Origin: CAVXHV01 sp963761445
GTDB taxonomy: Bacteria > Planctomycetota > Planctomycetia > Isosphaerales > Isosphaeraceae
Direction: 5' to 3'
Length of the DNA: 64,000 nt
Assembly: GCA_963761445.1 (NCBI GenBank)
Contig: CAVXHV010000005.1
Location: 1,612,001 to 1,676,000 of the forward strand
Numbering within the stretch: position 1 is the first letter of the stretch; each line of letters opens with the position of its first letter. Positions 41,084 through 49,809 of the stretch are shown here, in pieces. The notes under the pieces were generated by a model, which did not search any database, was not told the origin of the DNA, and saw nothing but the letters and a program-made list of their open reading frames with translations. Made by a program: the position numbers and the translations under genes.

Positions 41084-42326
41084 TCATGGAACATCGGCAA
41101 GCTCTGCCCCCGCCGCCACGAGACCTACCGATTGGCGTTTGCTCTCGTCGCGGAGCCTGGCCACCGTTTCCGGAACGCCGAAGACGACGATCGCCGTCGC
41201 GACTGCGCCTGCCCCCGCCAGACCCGCAAAAAGCCCGCGGTAGCCGAGCGCGCCGACCAGATAGCCGGAGACCGCCGGGCCGATCGCTGAGCCCAAGACC
41301 AGGCAGGATCCCACGATCACCTGGGCTTCGCCGGAGCGTCTCTGGTCGCCGAGCCGGTCGGTAACCCAGGCGGCGGCCACCACCGCAAACATGGCGTTGC
41401 ATGCGCCGTCGAGCGCCTGGTTGGCAATCACTTGCGCGGCAGTTTGGGCCACGGCGACTACTCCCAGGCGCAGAGTCATCCCCGCCCAAGCCAGGATCAG
41501 GAGCGGACGACGGCCCCAGCGATCGGCGAGCCATCCCGCCGGCCACACGACCAGCGCCCAACTGATCATACTCACGCAAAAGGCGTACGCCAGATCGATG
41601 CGCGGCGCATGGAGGTCGCGACTCAGGAACAGACCGAGATACACACCGCCTGGTGCATTCGCCGCGTGGAATAAAACCATCGCTGCCACGAACGTCCAGA
41701 CGGCATGGTCACTCCAAAGCCGTGCTCGGTTGGGCGCGTCGAATGCGCGGCGCGGTCGATGCGGCGGTTTTCCCGTGCTCGCGAATCAAGAAGGCCGCGA
41801 TGAAACCGAGCCCTTGCACAACCGTGAGGGGCATCAGGATCGAGCCGACGCCGTACCGCTCGGCGAGCCAGCTCCCGGCGAGCGCGACGGCGACGATACT
41901 GATCGGCTTCCAGATCCGCAGTGCGCCGAGCGCCGCGCCGACCTGCCCCGCACGGGCCAGCGCGGCCGCCTCGGCGCCGGTGAGGCTTTCGACCACCGCG
42001 CGGCAGATTCCGTTTTCAGCGAACAGGATGACCAGCAGGGCAAGCCAGACAGCGTGATGAGTTCCAAGGAGCAACCCGGTTGCCAGGGTCAGAACTCCGA
42101 GCGCCGCGATCAGGAACGGCTTGCGTGTGCCGAGTCGGTCGGACCAGATTCCCACCGGGAACTGGGTGAGCCCCGCAAGCGCCGCGAATGTCGAGACCAG
42201 GCCGATCGCCGAGTCCGATAATCCTTCCTGACCGAGGTAAAGCGGCAGGAATGGCAGCGTGAAGCCGATTCCTGCGACGCCGAAGAAGTAGGACCCGTAG
42301 AGCCCGATCCGGTTGCGCCAGTCCAT
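41084..42326 (-). CDS. MFS transporter, one frame break
   Basis: About 415 residues from MDWRNRIGLYGSYFFGVAG; an in-frame ATG at 42407 gives an unlikely basic leader. N-terminal half: QFPVGIWSDRLGTRKPFLI (MFS motif A). The frame breaks near 41700 and the second half resumes with FVAAMVLFHAANAPGG, including GWLADRWGRRPLLIL. Substrate unknown; the RhaT/PPP-1-like MFS branch is possible. 31 bp downstream of the small secreted protein gene. Confidence 0.8.
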
Positions 42327-42357
42327 GATACGAATGGCCTTTCTCGCCGAGAAATCT

Positions 42358-43190
42358 CTATGGGGTGCGCCGCACGCGCGGTGCTGCCTGTCGGGCGTGC
42401 AATTCACTCAGACGGCAAGATCGGAGGTAAACCCACGCCAGGGGTGCGCGCGGCTCGGAACGCTTGCCCTTGGGCTCCGGCAGCTCGGGCGGTGGCACAG
42501 CCGCCGGGCGTAGTTCAGATCCGCCGCGGTTTGAGACTTGGGCGAGGTGCTCGGGTACGTGAGTCATCGCCTCCGACGCACGGGCCAGCTCGCCGCCACG
42601 CTCGTCGCGGCCGGCTTCGAGGTCGCGCCTCGCGGCGTTATACAGGTTGCGAGCCGCCTTGATATAAACATCCGAGCCGGGTGCGGCCTGCCAGGTTCCA
42701 AGCCATTCAATCCGTTCATACGCGCGGCGCAGGTCGCGCAGGGCTCGCTCGCGGGTGTCCTCCAGGCCAAAGTCGTCGGAGGGCGCGGGAAGGTCGGGAT
42801 CGGGCCGGTCGAATCGCGAAGCATTGCGGCGTGCTCCACGGCCCTTGCCAGATCATGGGCAGCCGCCCCATACTCGCGTGCGAGGAACAAGTCACGAGCG
42901 CTCTGGGCCTTCAACCCGTCACGGTAAAGCTTTGCCGCTTGATTGCTCCATTCACGCAACCGCTCCTCCGTCCGCCCTGCGACGCCGTCATCCGCCCGCA
43001 ATCGGCGCAGCAGGTCATAAGCCTTTCTCAATTCTCCGCCGGGCTCGCGTTCGGCTTTCTTTTTTCCCGCGGCTTTTCCCTTGGCCTTGGGGATCGGCGG
43101 GCCGCCGGGCGGGGGCACCTGTCCGGCAACAAAAGCCGCCAATCCGAGGCTCATTACCACTGACGCAACAGTGGCGATCAGCTTGGTCAT
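42358..43190 (-). CDS. Secreted helical protein of unknown function, one frame break
   Basis: About 277 residues from MTKLIATVASVVMSLGLAA, a clear signal peptide, then a Pro/Gly/Lys-rich linker. The rest is helical (GELRKAYDLLRRLRADDG; AAAHDLARAVEHAAML). The frame breaks near 42800: the continuation is PDPDLPAPSDDFGLEDTRE...ALRDLRRAYERIEWLG. Upstream is a good ribosome site (aaaggaagaacgatcATG) and a sigma-54-like element at 43276-43291, so it may answer to the NtrC-type regulator on the other side of the intergenic region. No family recognised. Confidence 0.72.
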
Positions 43191-43587
43191 GATCGTTCTT
43201 CCTTTCCGCAACTCACAGGTCTGGGTTTGTCTCGGCCCACGACGAACTTTCGCCGAGCGTTCGACGCTCGAATAACGCACGGCGGATGCCAACTCGAGGA
43301 ATCCCGAATTCTGCTGGGTTTTGCCCTTTCTAACCCGCGAGACCGGCGGAACTCCGCTCAACGCGCTGGGGGAATTCCGCCCAACTCGGCGAACTTGCAT
43401 CCGACCAATCCGTAGACCGGGTGATCGAACGCCCTACAGCAACGCATCGCACTGAGGCCTCGTTGTGTGGTTCCGTGCGCTGCGGAGACGACATCTTGGA
43501 ACCGCGGCGCATGTTTTGCGAAGATACGAAGATAGGCGATCACAAGATTCTCGGGCGTTCCCGGCCTATCGAACACATGAGGTAGCG
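43191..43587. promoter_or_regulatory. Divergent regulatory region between the secreted protein and the histidine kinase
   Basis: 397 bp holding leaders for both directions. On the minus side are a -24/-12-like element (43276-43291) and a small hairpin in the leader (cgagcg-ttcga-cgctcg, 43254-43270). On the plus side, gaggtagcg precedes the kinase ATG. No other gene is visible. Confidence 0.5.
43276..43291 (-). promoter_or_regulatory. Sigma-54-like -24/-12 promoter element
   Basis: Reads TGGCATCCGCCGTGCG on the minus strand: GG and GC are exactly 10 bp apart and TGGCA/TGC match the sigma-54 consensus. It is 86 bp upstream of the ATG at 43190. Confidence 0.45.
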
Positions 43588-44982
43588 ATGATGTCACTGG
43601 CCCGGTTCAAGCTCCGGGTGCCTCTCGCGCTTCAGGTCAGCATGGTTGCGGCTCTGTTCGTCGCGGCGCTGATCGTGCTCTGGACGACGGGCGCCGCGGT
43701 CGTCGCGCGCGAGCGCCGCAGGTCCCAGGCCAAAGAGTTGCTCGAGCATGCGGGCAACGACATGGCGGCTCGCGGTCGCGAGCTCATCGCCCGGGCGGGC
43801 GATTTCCCGGACTTCCCGGAAGAACCCTCGCGTCAGGAGCTAGACCGGCAACTTTCGGCGACGACCACCCAGACGCTGGCGACTTTCGCAGGCATCGACA
43901 TCGAGGGGGGCTACTTCGTCCTGAGGTTCAAGAGTTTCCTGGGCACGGCTCTGCCGGAGCTCGAGGCCGACCTGATCGACATCCAGGTCGACGCTGCGAT
44001 TCGAAGAAAGCAGGTGCTTTTTTCCGTCGAAGAGCTGGAAGGCGAACGCCCGGTCACCGTCGCGATCCGCACCGCACCGCTAGAGGTCGACGGGCGCGTT
44101 GTCGGCGCAAGTTGGGTGACGACTCGCCTGGTCGATCCGCTGTTCGTGGATGCTTCGCTCCAGGGCTACCGGCTCGCCTCCGGGTTGGCGCTGGCGGGCA
44201 TCGCCCTTGCGTTCGCTCTGACCACCGGTTTGGCTCTGACCGTTCGCCGTCAGGCGGTCGAGCGCGAGCGATTACAGGCCGAGCTGCGGCGGAGTGAGCG
44301 GCTGGCCGCCCTGGGAAAGCTGCTCGCCGGGGTTGCGCATGAAGTTCGCAACCCGCTGGCCGGCATTCGATCGACGGCCCAGCTCTGGCAGCGCGGGGTG
44401 GTCGGGCTGGATGACGAATCGCTGGGCGGGCTGGTCCATGAGGTTGACCGCCTCGAGGAAATCGTCTCGCGGCTTCTTCAGTTCTCAAGAGCCGACGCCC
44501 AGGAACTTGCGCCTGGCGATTTAAATGCGGTCCTGGCTGAAGCGGGTCGGCTGGCGACGAGCGTGGCCGAGCAGAGCGGCGTGCGCGTCGAGATCGAGCT
44601 CGACCCGAATCTGCCGGCCGTGGCAATGGCTGCACCTGCACTCTTGCAGGTCTTTCGCAACCTGACCAGCAACGCGATCCAGGGGATGACAAGGGGAGGA
44701 ATTCTTCGCCTTTCGACACGCGGCGACCTGAACCGTTCCGCCGTCACGGCGAGCGTGGCTGATTCCGGGCCGGGGCTGCCGCCGGAGGTACTCGGTCATC
44801 TTTTCGAGCCATTCTTCACAACCAAACCCGAAGGCACCGGGCTCGGCCTTGCCATTGCTCGCGAGATTGTGCTGGCACATCGCGGCGAGATGGGAGCCAG
44901 CAACCGCACCGAGGGGACCGGCGCCGTTTTCACGGTGACCCTGCCCGCATACATTCCTGGCCGGAATGGAGATTCTCTCTGA
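43588..44982 (+). CDS. Membrane sensor histidine kinase (NtrB/ZraS-like)
   Basis: 464 residues from MMSLARFKLRVP, with gagg 6 bp upstream. One membrane segment near residues 15-38, an extracytoplasmic sensor of about 150 residues, a second segment (ASGLALAGIALAFALTTGLAL), then the kinase core. Phospho-accepting His251 is in GVAHEVRNPLAG; N-box NLTSNAIQG; G1 DSGPGLPPE; F-box FEPFFTT; G2 GTGLGLAI. It phosphorylates the regulator encoded immediately downstream, whose ATG overlaps its TGA (TGATG). The signal is unknown; the ZraSR pair (metal/envelope stress) has the same architecture. Confidence 0.93.
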   Translation: MMSLARFKLRVPLALQVSMVAALFVAALIVLWTTGAAVVARERRRSQAKELLEHAGNDMAARGRELIARAGDFPDFPEEPSRQELDRQLSATTTQTLATFAGIDIEGGYFVLRFKSFLGTALPELEADLIDIQVDAAIRRKQVLFSVEELEGERPVTVAIRTAPLEVDGRVVGASWVTTRLVDPLFVDASLQGYRLASGLALAGIALAFALTTGLALTVRRQAVERERLQAELRRSERLAALGKLLAGVAHEVRNPLAGIRSTAQLWQRGVVGLDDESLGGLVHEVDRLEEIVSRLLQFSRADAQELAPGDLNAVLAEAGRLATSVAEQSGVRVEIELDPNLPAVAMAAPALLQVFRNLTSNAIQGMTRGGILRLSTRGDLNRSAVTASVADSGPGLPPEVLGHLFEPFFTTKPEGTGLGLAIAREIVLAHRGEMGASNRTEGTGAVFTVTLPAYIPGRNGDSL

Positions 44983-46385
44983 TGAACGCACCTGCGAAGA
45001 TCCTGGTCGCCGACGACGACCGCACGATTCGGCGAAACCTCGTCAAGCTCTTGGAGTCCGAAGGCTATCGTGCGTTCGAAGCATCAGACGGCGACGGGAC
45101 CCTGAAATCCATCCGCTCGAATGGTCCGGACGCCGTGCTGCTCGATCTCAAGATGCCTGGACGCGATGGCCTCGAAGTCCTGCAAGAGCTGGGGCCGACG
45201 CTCGGGGACCTTCCGGTGATCGTCGTCACCGCTTTCGGGGGCTCGGCCGCCGCCATCGAGGCGATGCGCCGCGGTGCGTACGACTACTTGACCAAGCCGT
45301 TTGACCTGGACGAGCTCTTGCTGACGCTGAAACGAGCTCTCACACAGCGAGCACTGGCATCGGAGGTGAGGGCGCTGCGAGCGCGGTCCGATCGAAACCC
45401 CGACGATGTGCCAGACGAAGACGCCGAGTCTGAGCCGGAGCTCATCGGGGGAAGTGCGGCGATGCGAGAGGTCTTCAAGTTGATCGGCCTTACCGCGGCC
45501 ACCGATGCGCCTGTGCTGATCGTTGGCGAGAGCGGTACGGGGAAGGAGCTGGTCGCGGCGGCGCTCCATCGCCACTCCAATCGCGCGAGCGGTCCGTTCA
45601 TCCGGGTGAATTGTGGAGCGCTGCCGGAGGGTCTTGTCGAGAGCGAATTATTCGGCCACGAGCGGGGTGCGTTCACCGGCGCCGACCGCCAGAAGCCGGG
45701 CCGATTCGAGCGCGCCCTTGGCGGCACCATCTTCCTGGACGAAGTGGCCGAGCTGCCACAATCGGCGCAGGCGAAAATCTTGCGTGTGATTCAGCAGTGC
45801 GAATTTGAACGTGTGGGTGGCACGGAGACGCTGCGTGCCGATGCTCGAGTGATCTCGGCGACGCATCGGGATCTGGCCAGGGAGGTTGCCGCCGGCCGTT
45901 TCCGCGAGGATTTGTTCTATCGATTGAACGTGGGGCGGATCGTCATTCCTCCGCTGCGCGATCGTGCCGGAGACATTCCGCTCCTGGCGGAGAACATTTT
46001 GCGGCGCGTGGAGCGCCGGCATGGCTGGGGCGAGCAATCACTTTCACTCTCACCCGACGCACTTGCGGCGATAAGCGAGCGATCATGGCCGGGGAATGTC
46101 CGCCAGCTCGAGAACGCACTGGCGAGGGCTGCCATCTCGGCGCGAGGGAGAGCCATCCTTCCCGATCACCTGGATGCGGAGGAGAGGCTCGTCGCTGTAG
46201 ACGGGCCGGGCGAGGACGACGTGGAGCCCGTCCCACTTCGTGCGCACCTCGCCGAGGTTGAGCGCCGAGCGATTGCCCGCGCGCTGGCTGCATGCGGCGG
46301 CAACCGGACCAAAACCGCCGAACGGCTGGGGATCAGCCGCCGGCAGCTCTTCGACAAGATCCGCGAATACGACTTGCGGCCGTGA
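44982..46385 (+). CDS. NtrC-family sigma-54-dependent response regulator
   Basis: 467 residues: receiver (Asp55 in VLLDLKMPG), AAA+ domain and Fis-type DNA-binding domain. Walker A GESGTGKE; the sigma-54 contact loop GAFTGA; sensor region RVGGTETLRADARVISATHR; GNVRQLENAL. The C-terminus (residues about 410-467) has the helix-turn-helix ACGGNRTKTAERLGISRRQLFDKI. The GAFTGA loop means it activates sigma-54 promoters, three candidates for which are in the neighbouring intergenic regions. Its C-terminal domain is duplicated at 48047-48220. Confidence 0.96.
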   Translation: MNAPAKILVADDDRTIRRNLVKLLESEGYRAFEASDGDGTLKSIRSNGPDAVLLDLKMPGRDGLEVLQELGPTLGDLPVIVVTAFGGSAAAIEAMRRGAYDYLTKPFDLDELLLTLKRALTQRALASEVRALRARSDRNPDDVPDEDAESEPELIGGSAAMREVFKLIGLTAATDAPVLIVGESGTGKELVAAALHRHSNRASGPFIRVNCGALPEGLVESELFGHERGAFTGADRQKPGRFERALGGTIFLDEVAELPQSAQAKILRVIQQCEFERVGGTETLRADARVISATHRDLAREVAAGRFREDLFYRLNVGRIVIPPLRDRAGDIPLLAENILRRVERRHGWGEQSLSLSPDALAAISERSWPGNVRQLENALARAAISARGRAILPDHLDAEERLVAVDGPGEDDVEPVPLRAHLAEVERRAIARALAACGGNRTKTAERLGISRRQLFDKIREYDLRP

Positions 46386-46555
46386 ATGCGAAGGCTGCGG
46401 ACTGCTTGCTTCGTGCTCTCTGGCTTGCGTGCAGGACCGCCCAGAAGCGATTCAAGCCACCTGGAGAGCATGGAAATTATTGCGCACGCCACGATCGTCG
46501 CGATCGTGGCGTGCGTGACGGGAACGATCAGGACATCCAATGCATTGCTGGTCAT
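46166..46555 (-). CDS. Possible small membrane protein antisense to the regulator 3' end
   Basis: Starts MTSNALDVLIVPVTHATIAT with an ideal ribosome site, agcggaggtacaacc, directly before the ATG, and a sigma-54-like element 74 bp upstream. A hydrophobic segment (ATIATIVACAIISML) follows. The first 57 codons lie in intergenic sequence and look usable; the rest of the frame is antisense to the regulator gene and is compositionally poor, so the true protein may be shorter if a frame break is present. Weakly supported but better than its neighbours among unassigned frames. Confidence 0.35.
   Translation of the reverse strand: MTSNALDVLIVPVTHATIATIVACAIISMLSRWLESLLGGPARKPESTKQAVRSLRIHGRKSYSRILSKSCRRLIPSRSAVLVRLPPHAASARAIARRSTSARCARSGTGSTSSSPGPSTATSLSSASR
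46483..46515. other. Perfect 15-bp inverted repeat downstream of the regulator gene
   Basis: Arms cgcacgccacgatcg and cgatcgtggcgtgcg are exact reverse complements around tcg. It lies 98 bp after the regulator stop and inside the possible antisense small gene. No T-run follows on the plus strand. It may be a transcription stop structure for the two-component operon, or a binding site. Confidence 0.6.
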
Positions 46556-46628
46556 GGTTGTACCTCCGCTGGAGTTAAACATGAACATATCTATTTAATC
46601 GCAGTGGAGCACCATGCGCTCGCTCCAA

Positions 46629-46644
46629 TGCAGCACGCGTACCA
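46629..46644 (-). promoter_or_regulatory. Sigma-54-like -24/-12 promoter element
   Basis: Reads TGGTACGCGTGCTGCA on the minus strand: GG and GC are 10 bp apart, with TGG-ACG and TGCA matching. It points toward the small gene starting at 46555. Confidence 0.4.
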
Positions 46645-47020
46645 AGAACCAGAAATGCTCAGAAATCTGCGAATATTCCGGTTCGTTTGCCGGATTCATG
46701 CCAGATCTGGGCGGAATCAACCCACTGGATCGGGGCTGCGGCGCCCGAACGAGGCGAGCCCCCGGTGCGGCGCGAAAGAATCGAAAATCCTGGTGGGCGA
46801 AATAGCCTCATGTAACGGGGGGGAAAGTGCCCGACCGGTGAGGCATCGCCCTGTCCAGACAGGCCCTCTTTCGACGCGTCTTCATGAATCCGATTGTGCG
46901 ATGGTCTTGGTTGTGGCGTGAGGAAGTGGCTGAATGTCGCGTAGGGACCAGGGATTGCGACGCGGCTTTCTGATCTGGCAAGGGGCCAGTAGACGCTCGC
47001 GCCGCGGTCGCTCGCGCCTT

Positions 47021-47036
47021 TGGTATCCCGAGTGCT
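47021..47036 (+). promoter_or_regulatory. Sigma-54-like -24/-12 promoter element
   Basis: Reads TGGTATCCCGAGTGCT: GG-N10-GC with TGG and TGCT matching. It is very similar to the element at 43276-43291 (both TGG-y-ATCC...GTGC) and is 114 bp upstream of the ATG at 47150. Confidence 0.45.
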
Positions 47037-47149
47037 TATTCGACTGTTGAGCCAAGGGACTCGGATGTGCAATCTCGCAGGCCGGGTCCTTTCCAAGATG
47101 TCCGTAGTCAAGGCTCAGCTCGGAGTTTCGACTCGAAAGGAACTGGAAC

Positions 47150-48035
47150 ATGAACACGCGATATGTTGTGAAGGTGGAACTTGTTCGGACCTGCCGTATG
47201 ATGGCGCGTGCCGCAGCGGTCCTCGCCGTCGCACTCGTTTTGCAGTCCGAGAGCAAAGCCCAGCCCGGCGTGGCGGAGGCAAAGCAGCTCGAAGGCCGCG
47301 TGCAGAGCCTGACCCGCGCTCCGATGGGCGAGGTGGATGGCGCCCTGATCGACGATGGGACAGTGATCCATTGGCCGCCGCACCTGGCGGACCGTTTCGC
47401 GGCGGTCGCCGTGGCGGGAGATCGTATTCGCGCCTCGGGCAGGATGGAGACGGGCCCGGAAGGTGACACGCACCTGGAGGTTCAGACCGTCACGAATCTT
47501 CGGACGAACGCCTCGGCCGAGAATGGCGCTGGTCCGCCGCCGCCTCCGCCGAGGCCGGGCCGCAGAGTGGGGCCGCCTCCGCGCCGACCGCTCGCTCGTG
47601 AGGGACTGCTCGATCCGCGGACTGGCGCGCTGAAGACCGCCGAGGGGCGCGTTCGATCCATGACCACCGCTCCGATGGGCGAGGTGGACGGAGCGATTCT
47701 CGATGACGGCACTGCGATCCACTGGCCGCCGCATCTGGCTGACCGTTTCGCGGCCGTCGTCACGCGTGGTGAGCGGGTCAAGGTGAGCGGCTGGACGGAG
47801 ACGGGACCCGAAGGTGACACCCACCTCGAAGTTCAGACCGCGACTAACCTCCGCACGAACGGCGTTGCGACCAACGACGACGGCCCGCTCGGCCCGCGCC
47901 CCGTTCCTGACGGCTCAGCCGACTTCGCTCCGGCACGGGCAACGAACGATCAGATTGAGCGCCGGTTGAAGGCGACTCGAAGACCAGATCGCGCAGTTGC
48001 GTGAGGAGATCCAGCGACTGCGGAACGAGCTCTGA
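47150..48035 (+). CDS. Exported protein with two copies of an OB-like domain and a C-terminal coiled coil, one frame break
   Basis: About 294 residues, preceded by aaggaactggaac. Signal peptide to about residue 37 (ARAAAVLAVALVLQSESKAQ). Two near-identical domains of about 73 residues (codons from 47291 and from 47642) share APMGEVDGA, IHWPPHLADRFAAV, TGPEGDTHLEVQT and TNLRTN. They are separated by a Pro/Arg-rich linker. The chain breaks near 47965; in the corrected frame it ends LEDQIAQLREEIQRLRNEL, a short coiled coil stopping at 48035. Beta-strand content suggests an OB-like fold. Probably part of the envelope response controlled by the upstream regulator. Confidence 0.78.
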
Positions 48036-48046
48036 GCTGCGTGCCC

Positions 48047-48220
48047 ATGCAACCAGGGGAGCCCGTGCCGCTACGGGCGCTCCTGGCCGAAGTCGAGCGT
48101 CGAGCGATTTTCCGAGCACTGGCCGCTTGCAATGGCAACCGCACCAAGACCGCCGAACGGCTGGGAATCAGCCATCGTCAGCTCTTCGACAAGATCCGCG
48201 AATACGATTTGCACCCTTGA
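48047..48220 (+). CDS. Free-standing Fis-type helix-turn-helix protein, copy of the NtrC-like C-terminal domain
   Basis: 57 residues from MQPGEPVPLRALLAEVE, 11 bp after the upstream stop. It matches the last 53 residues of the regulator at 44982-46385 with about five differences (for example NGNRTKTAERLGISHRQLF versus GGNRTKTAERLGISRRQLF). Many codons differ only in the third base, so the copy has been kept under protein-level selection. The helix-turn-helix and dimer helix are complete, but there is no receiver or AAA+ domain. It could bind the same sites as the regulator and compete with it or help it. The alternative, a decaying remnant, fits the silent-change pattern poorly. Confidence 0.75.
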   Translation: MQPGEPVPLRALLAEVERRAIFRALAACNGNRTKTAERLGISHRQLFDKIREYDLHP

Positions 48221-48258
48221 AGACCGAGATGGTTCGGGCTCTGCCCATATTTTGAGTC

Positions 48259-49023
48259 TCAATCGGCCGATAAGAATTCGACGACCACTTGCACCACCTC
48301 ACCCGCGAGCATGATTCGACGGTGGCCAAACCGTTCGGTGACCAGCATCGTGGCTCCCGCCCAGGCTGCCGCCACGGCCAGCCCTTCTTCGAGGGGGATC
48401 TCCTTGTCGCTGCGGTCATGGACGACGAGCGCGGGGGTCGTCAGGCGGGGTAGGATCTGCTTCAAATCCATGAATTCGACCTCGTCACCCACTTCCCGTT
48501 CCACAAGTCGAACAAACGATGGTATCTCGCTTTCCGGAACGCCATCGTGCCTCGCCCAGCGTTCGATCACCGAGACGACTGAGCTTGGCCCGCTGATGAA
48601 TACGGCCCGATCGGCCTGAAGGCCGCGGTGCAGAGCGATCACCGATGCGCCCGCGCCGAACGAATGACCCACGATTCCGGCCAGGGGACCAAGCTCTCGG
48701 CCAACCTCTGTGAGCGCCTTGCCGTATTGCAAGACGTTGGCTTTCGTTCCGGGCGAATCGCCGTGAGCGGGCGCATCGACGGCCACCACCCGGAATCCCG
48801 CCTCGAGCAGCGGCGTCACAAACGCTCCCCAGTGCGTGCGGCGGCTTTCCCAGCCGTGGGCGAGGAGGACCGGCGGGCCGGTTCCCCATGAGGTCGCCGC
48901 CAAACCGCAAGTCAGTTCAAGCGCACTACCCCGGCCGAGAAGCTCTTCGTCCCGTGCAGTTGGCACGCTCGGCCGCGGGGTGAGAAACCTGCCGACTGTC
49001 TCGCTCAGTTCAAGTTCGTTCAA
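48259..49023 (-). CDS. Alpha/beta hydrolase
   Basis: 254 residues. Oxyanion-hole region LLAHGWESRRTHW; nucleophile Ser in GIVGHSFGAGA; acid residue region VVHDRSDKEIPLEEG; catalytic His probably in ERFGHRRIML. No signal peptide. Hydrolyses an ester or related bond; substrate unknown. Convergent with the Fis-like gene, 38 bp apart. Confidence 0.88.
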   Translation of the reverse strand: MNELELSETVGRFLTPRPSVPTARDEELLGRGSALELTCGLAATSWGTGPPVLLAHGWESRRTHWGAFVTPLLEAGFRVVAVDAPAHGDSPGTKANVLQYGKALTEVGRELGPLAGIVGHSFGAGASVIALHRGLQADRAVFISGPSSVVSVIERWARHDGVPESEIPSFVRLVEREVGDEVEFMDLKQILPRLTTPALVVHDRSDKEIPLEEGLAVAAAWAGATMLVTERFGHRRIMLAGEVVQVVVEFLSAD

Positions 49024-49099
49024 GGACGAGAGACCTTACTACTTCCCCGCGTCGCGAACGAGCTTGTGGCACTCCACACAGCTCAGAGTCAGATGGAAT

Positions 49100-49660
49100 T
49101 CAGCTTTTCCGCTTCGTGTACTTGATTTCCATCGCCTTGGAGAATTCCTTCTGGCTTTCGTGCTGCATGAACATCGTGAAGGTCCTTGTGCCATCGTCGT
49201 TGAAGCGGTTCTCGATCCGCGACTTCATCTGCTTTCCGTCGGGGCCTTCACCTTCGGAATTCAATGTCAGCGTCTTGGTTTTCTCGTCGTACGATCCTTG
49301 GAGCATGTCGATACGCGCGGCCATCGTGTCCACCCAGGCGCCGACATACTTGCCCTTCTTGGCGTCATAGCCGTTGGTGCCGTGCCCTTCGAAGGTCGTG
49401 CCGAACATCTCGGCCTTGAAGTCGCTGATGAGCCATTTACCGGCGAGCATCCGATTGGTCTCGACTCCCTTCCAGGTCTGGGTTTCCACCTTTCCCTCAG
49501 CGTTTGGCATCATCGTGGTGATGTCGGCGTCCCAGACACCTTCTTCCATCGCCAATATTTTGTAGGCTGCCTGGTCGTCAGACTTGGAATCCTGGGCATT
49601 TATCGGCGGCGCCAGGCACGAAAACGCAGCCGCTACGCCGAAGGCCATCAATCGATTCAT
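49100..49660 (-). CDS. DUF1579-family exported protein
   Basis: 186 residues from MNRLMAFGVAAAFSCLAPP with a signal peptide; an ATG at 49720 adds a non-signal leader and is rejected. Family features: EGVWDADITTMMP, MLAGKWLISDFKAEMFG, FEGHGTNGYDAKKGKYVGAW. Members form a small lipocalin-like beta-barrel of unknown function. About 75 bp upstream of the hydrolase gene. Confidence 0.85.
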   Translation of the reverse strand: MNRLMAFGVAAAFSCLAPPINAQDSKSDDQAAYKILAMEEGVWDADITTMMPNAEGKVETQTWKGVETNRMLAGKWLISDFKAEMFGTTFEGHGTNGYDAKKGKYVGAWVDTMAARIDMLQGSYDEKTKTLTLNSEGEGPDGKQMKSRIENRFNDDGTRTFTMFMQHESQKEFSKAMEIKYTKRKS

Positions 49661-49809
49661 CGTCGGGCTCCTGAAGTTGAAGTGAAAGACTGCGACATGT
49701 TGCCGGGCTGGTGCGGGCAACCCGGTCTCTAGCTCATGAGAATGGTATCAGGGAGCGGCGTGCGATGCCATCGCTCAGTGAATTCTTTCGGAGCAGGAAC
49801 GGCCCGTCA

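Larger units (their letters stand above)
46556..47149. promoter_or_regulatory. Regulatory intergenic region with two sigma-54-like elements
   Basis: About 590 bp without a convincing gene. It holds two -24/-12-like elements pointing outward (46629-46644 minus, 47021-47036 plus) and a direct repeat cgctcgcgcc at 46994-47003 and 47009-47018, just upstream of the second. Open frames here (such as 46659-47111 minus) show no family resemblance and no ribosome site. Confidence 0.5.

Noticed and set aside
46659..47111. 150-codon minus-strand frame in the regulatory intergenic region
   Set aside because: Low-complexity, no homology signal and it would cover both sigma-54-like elements.
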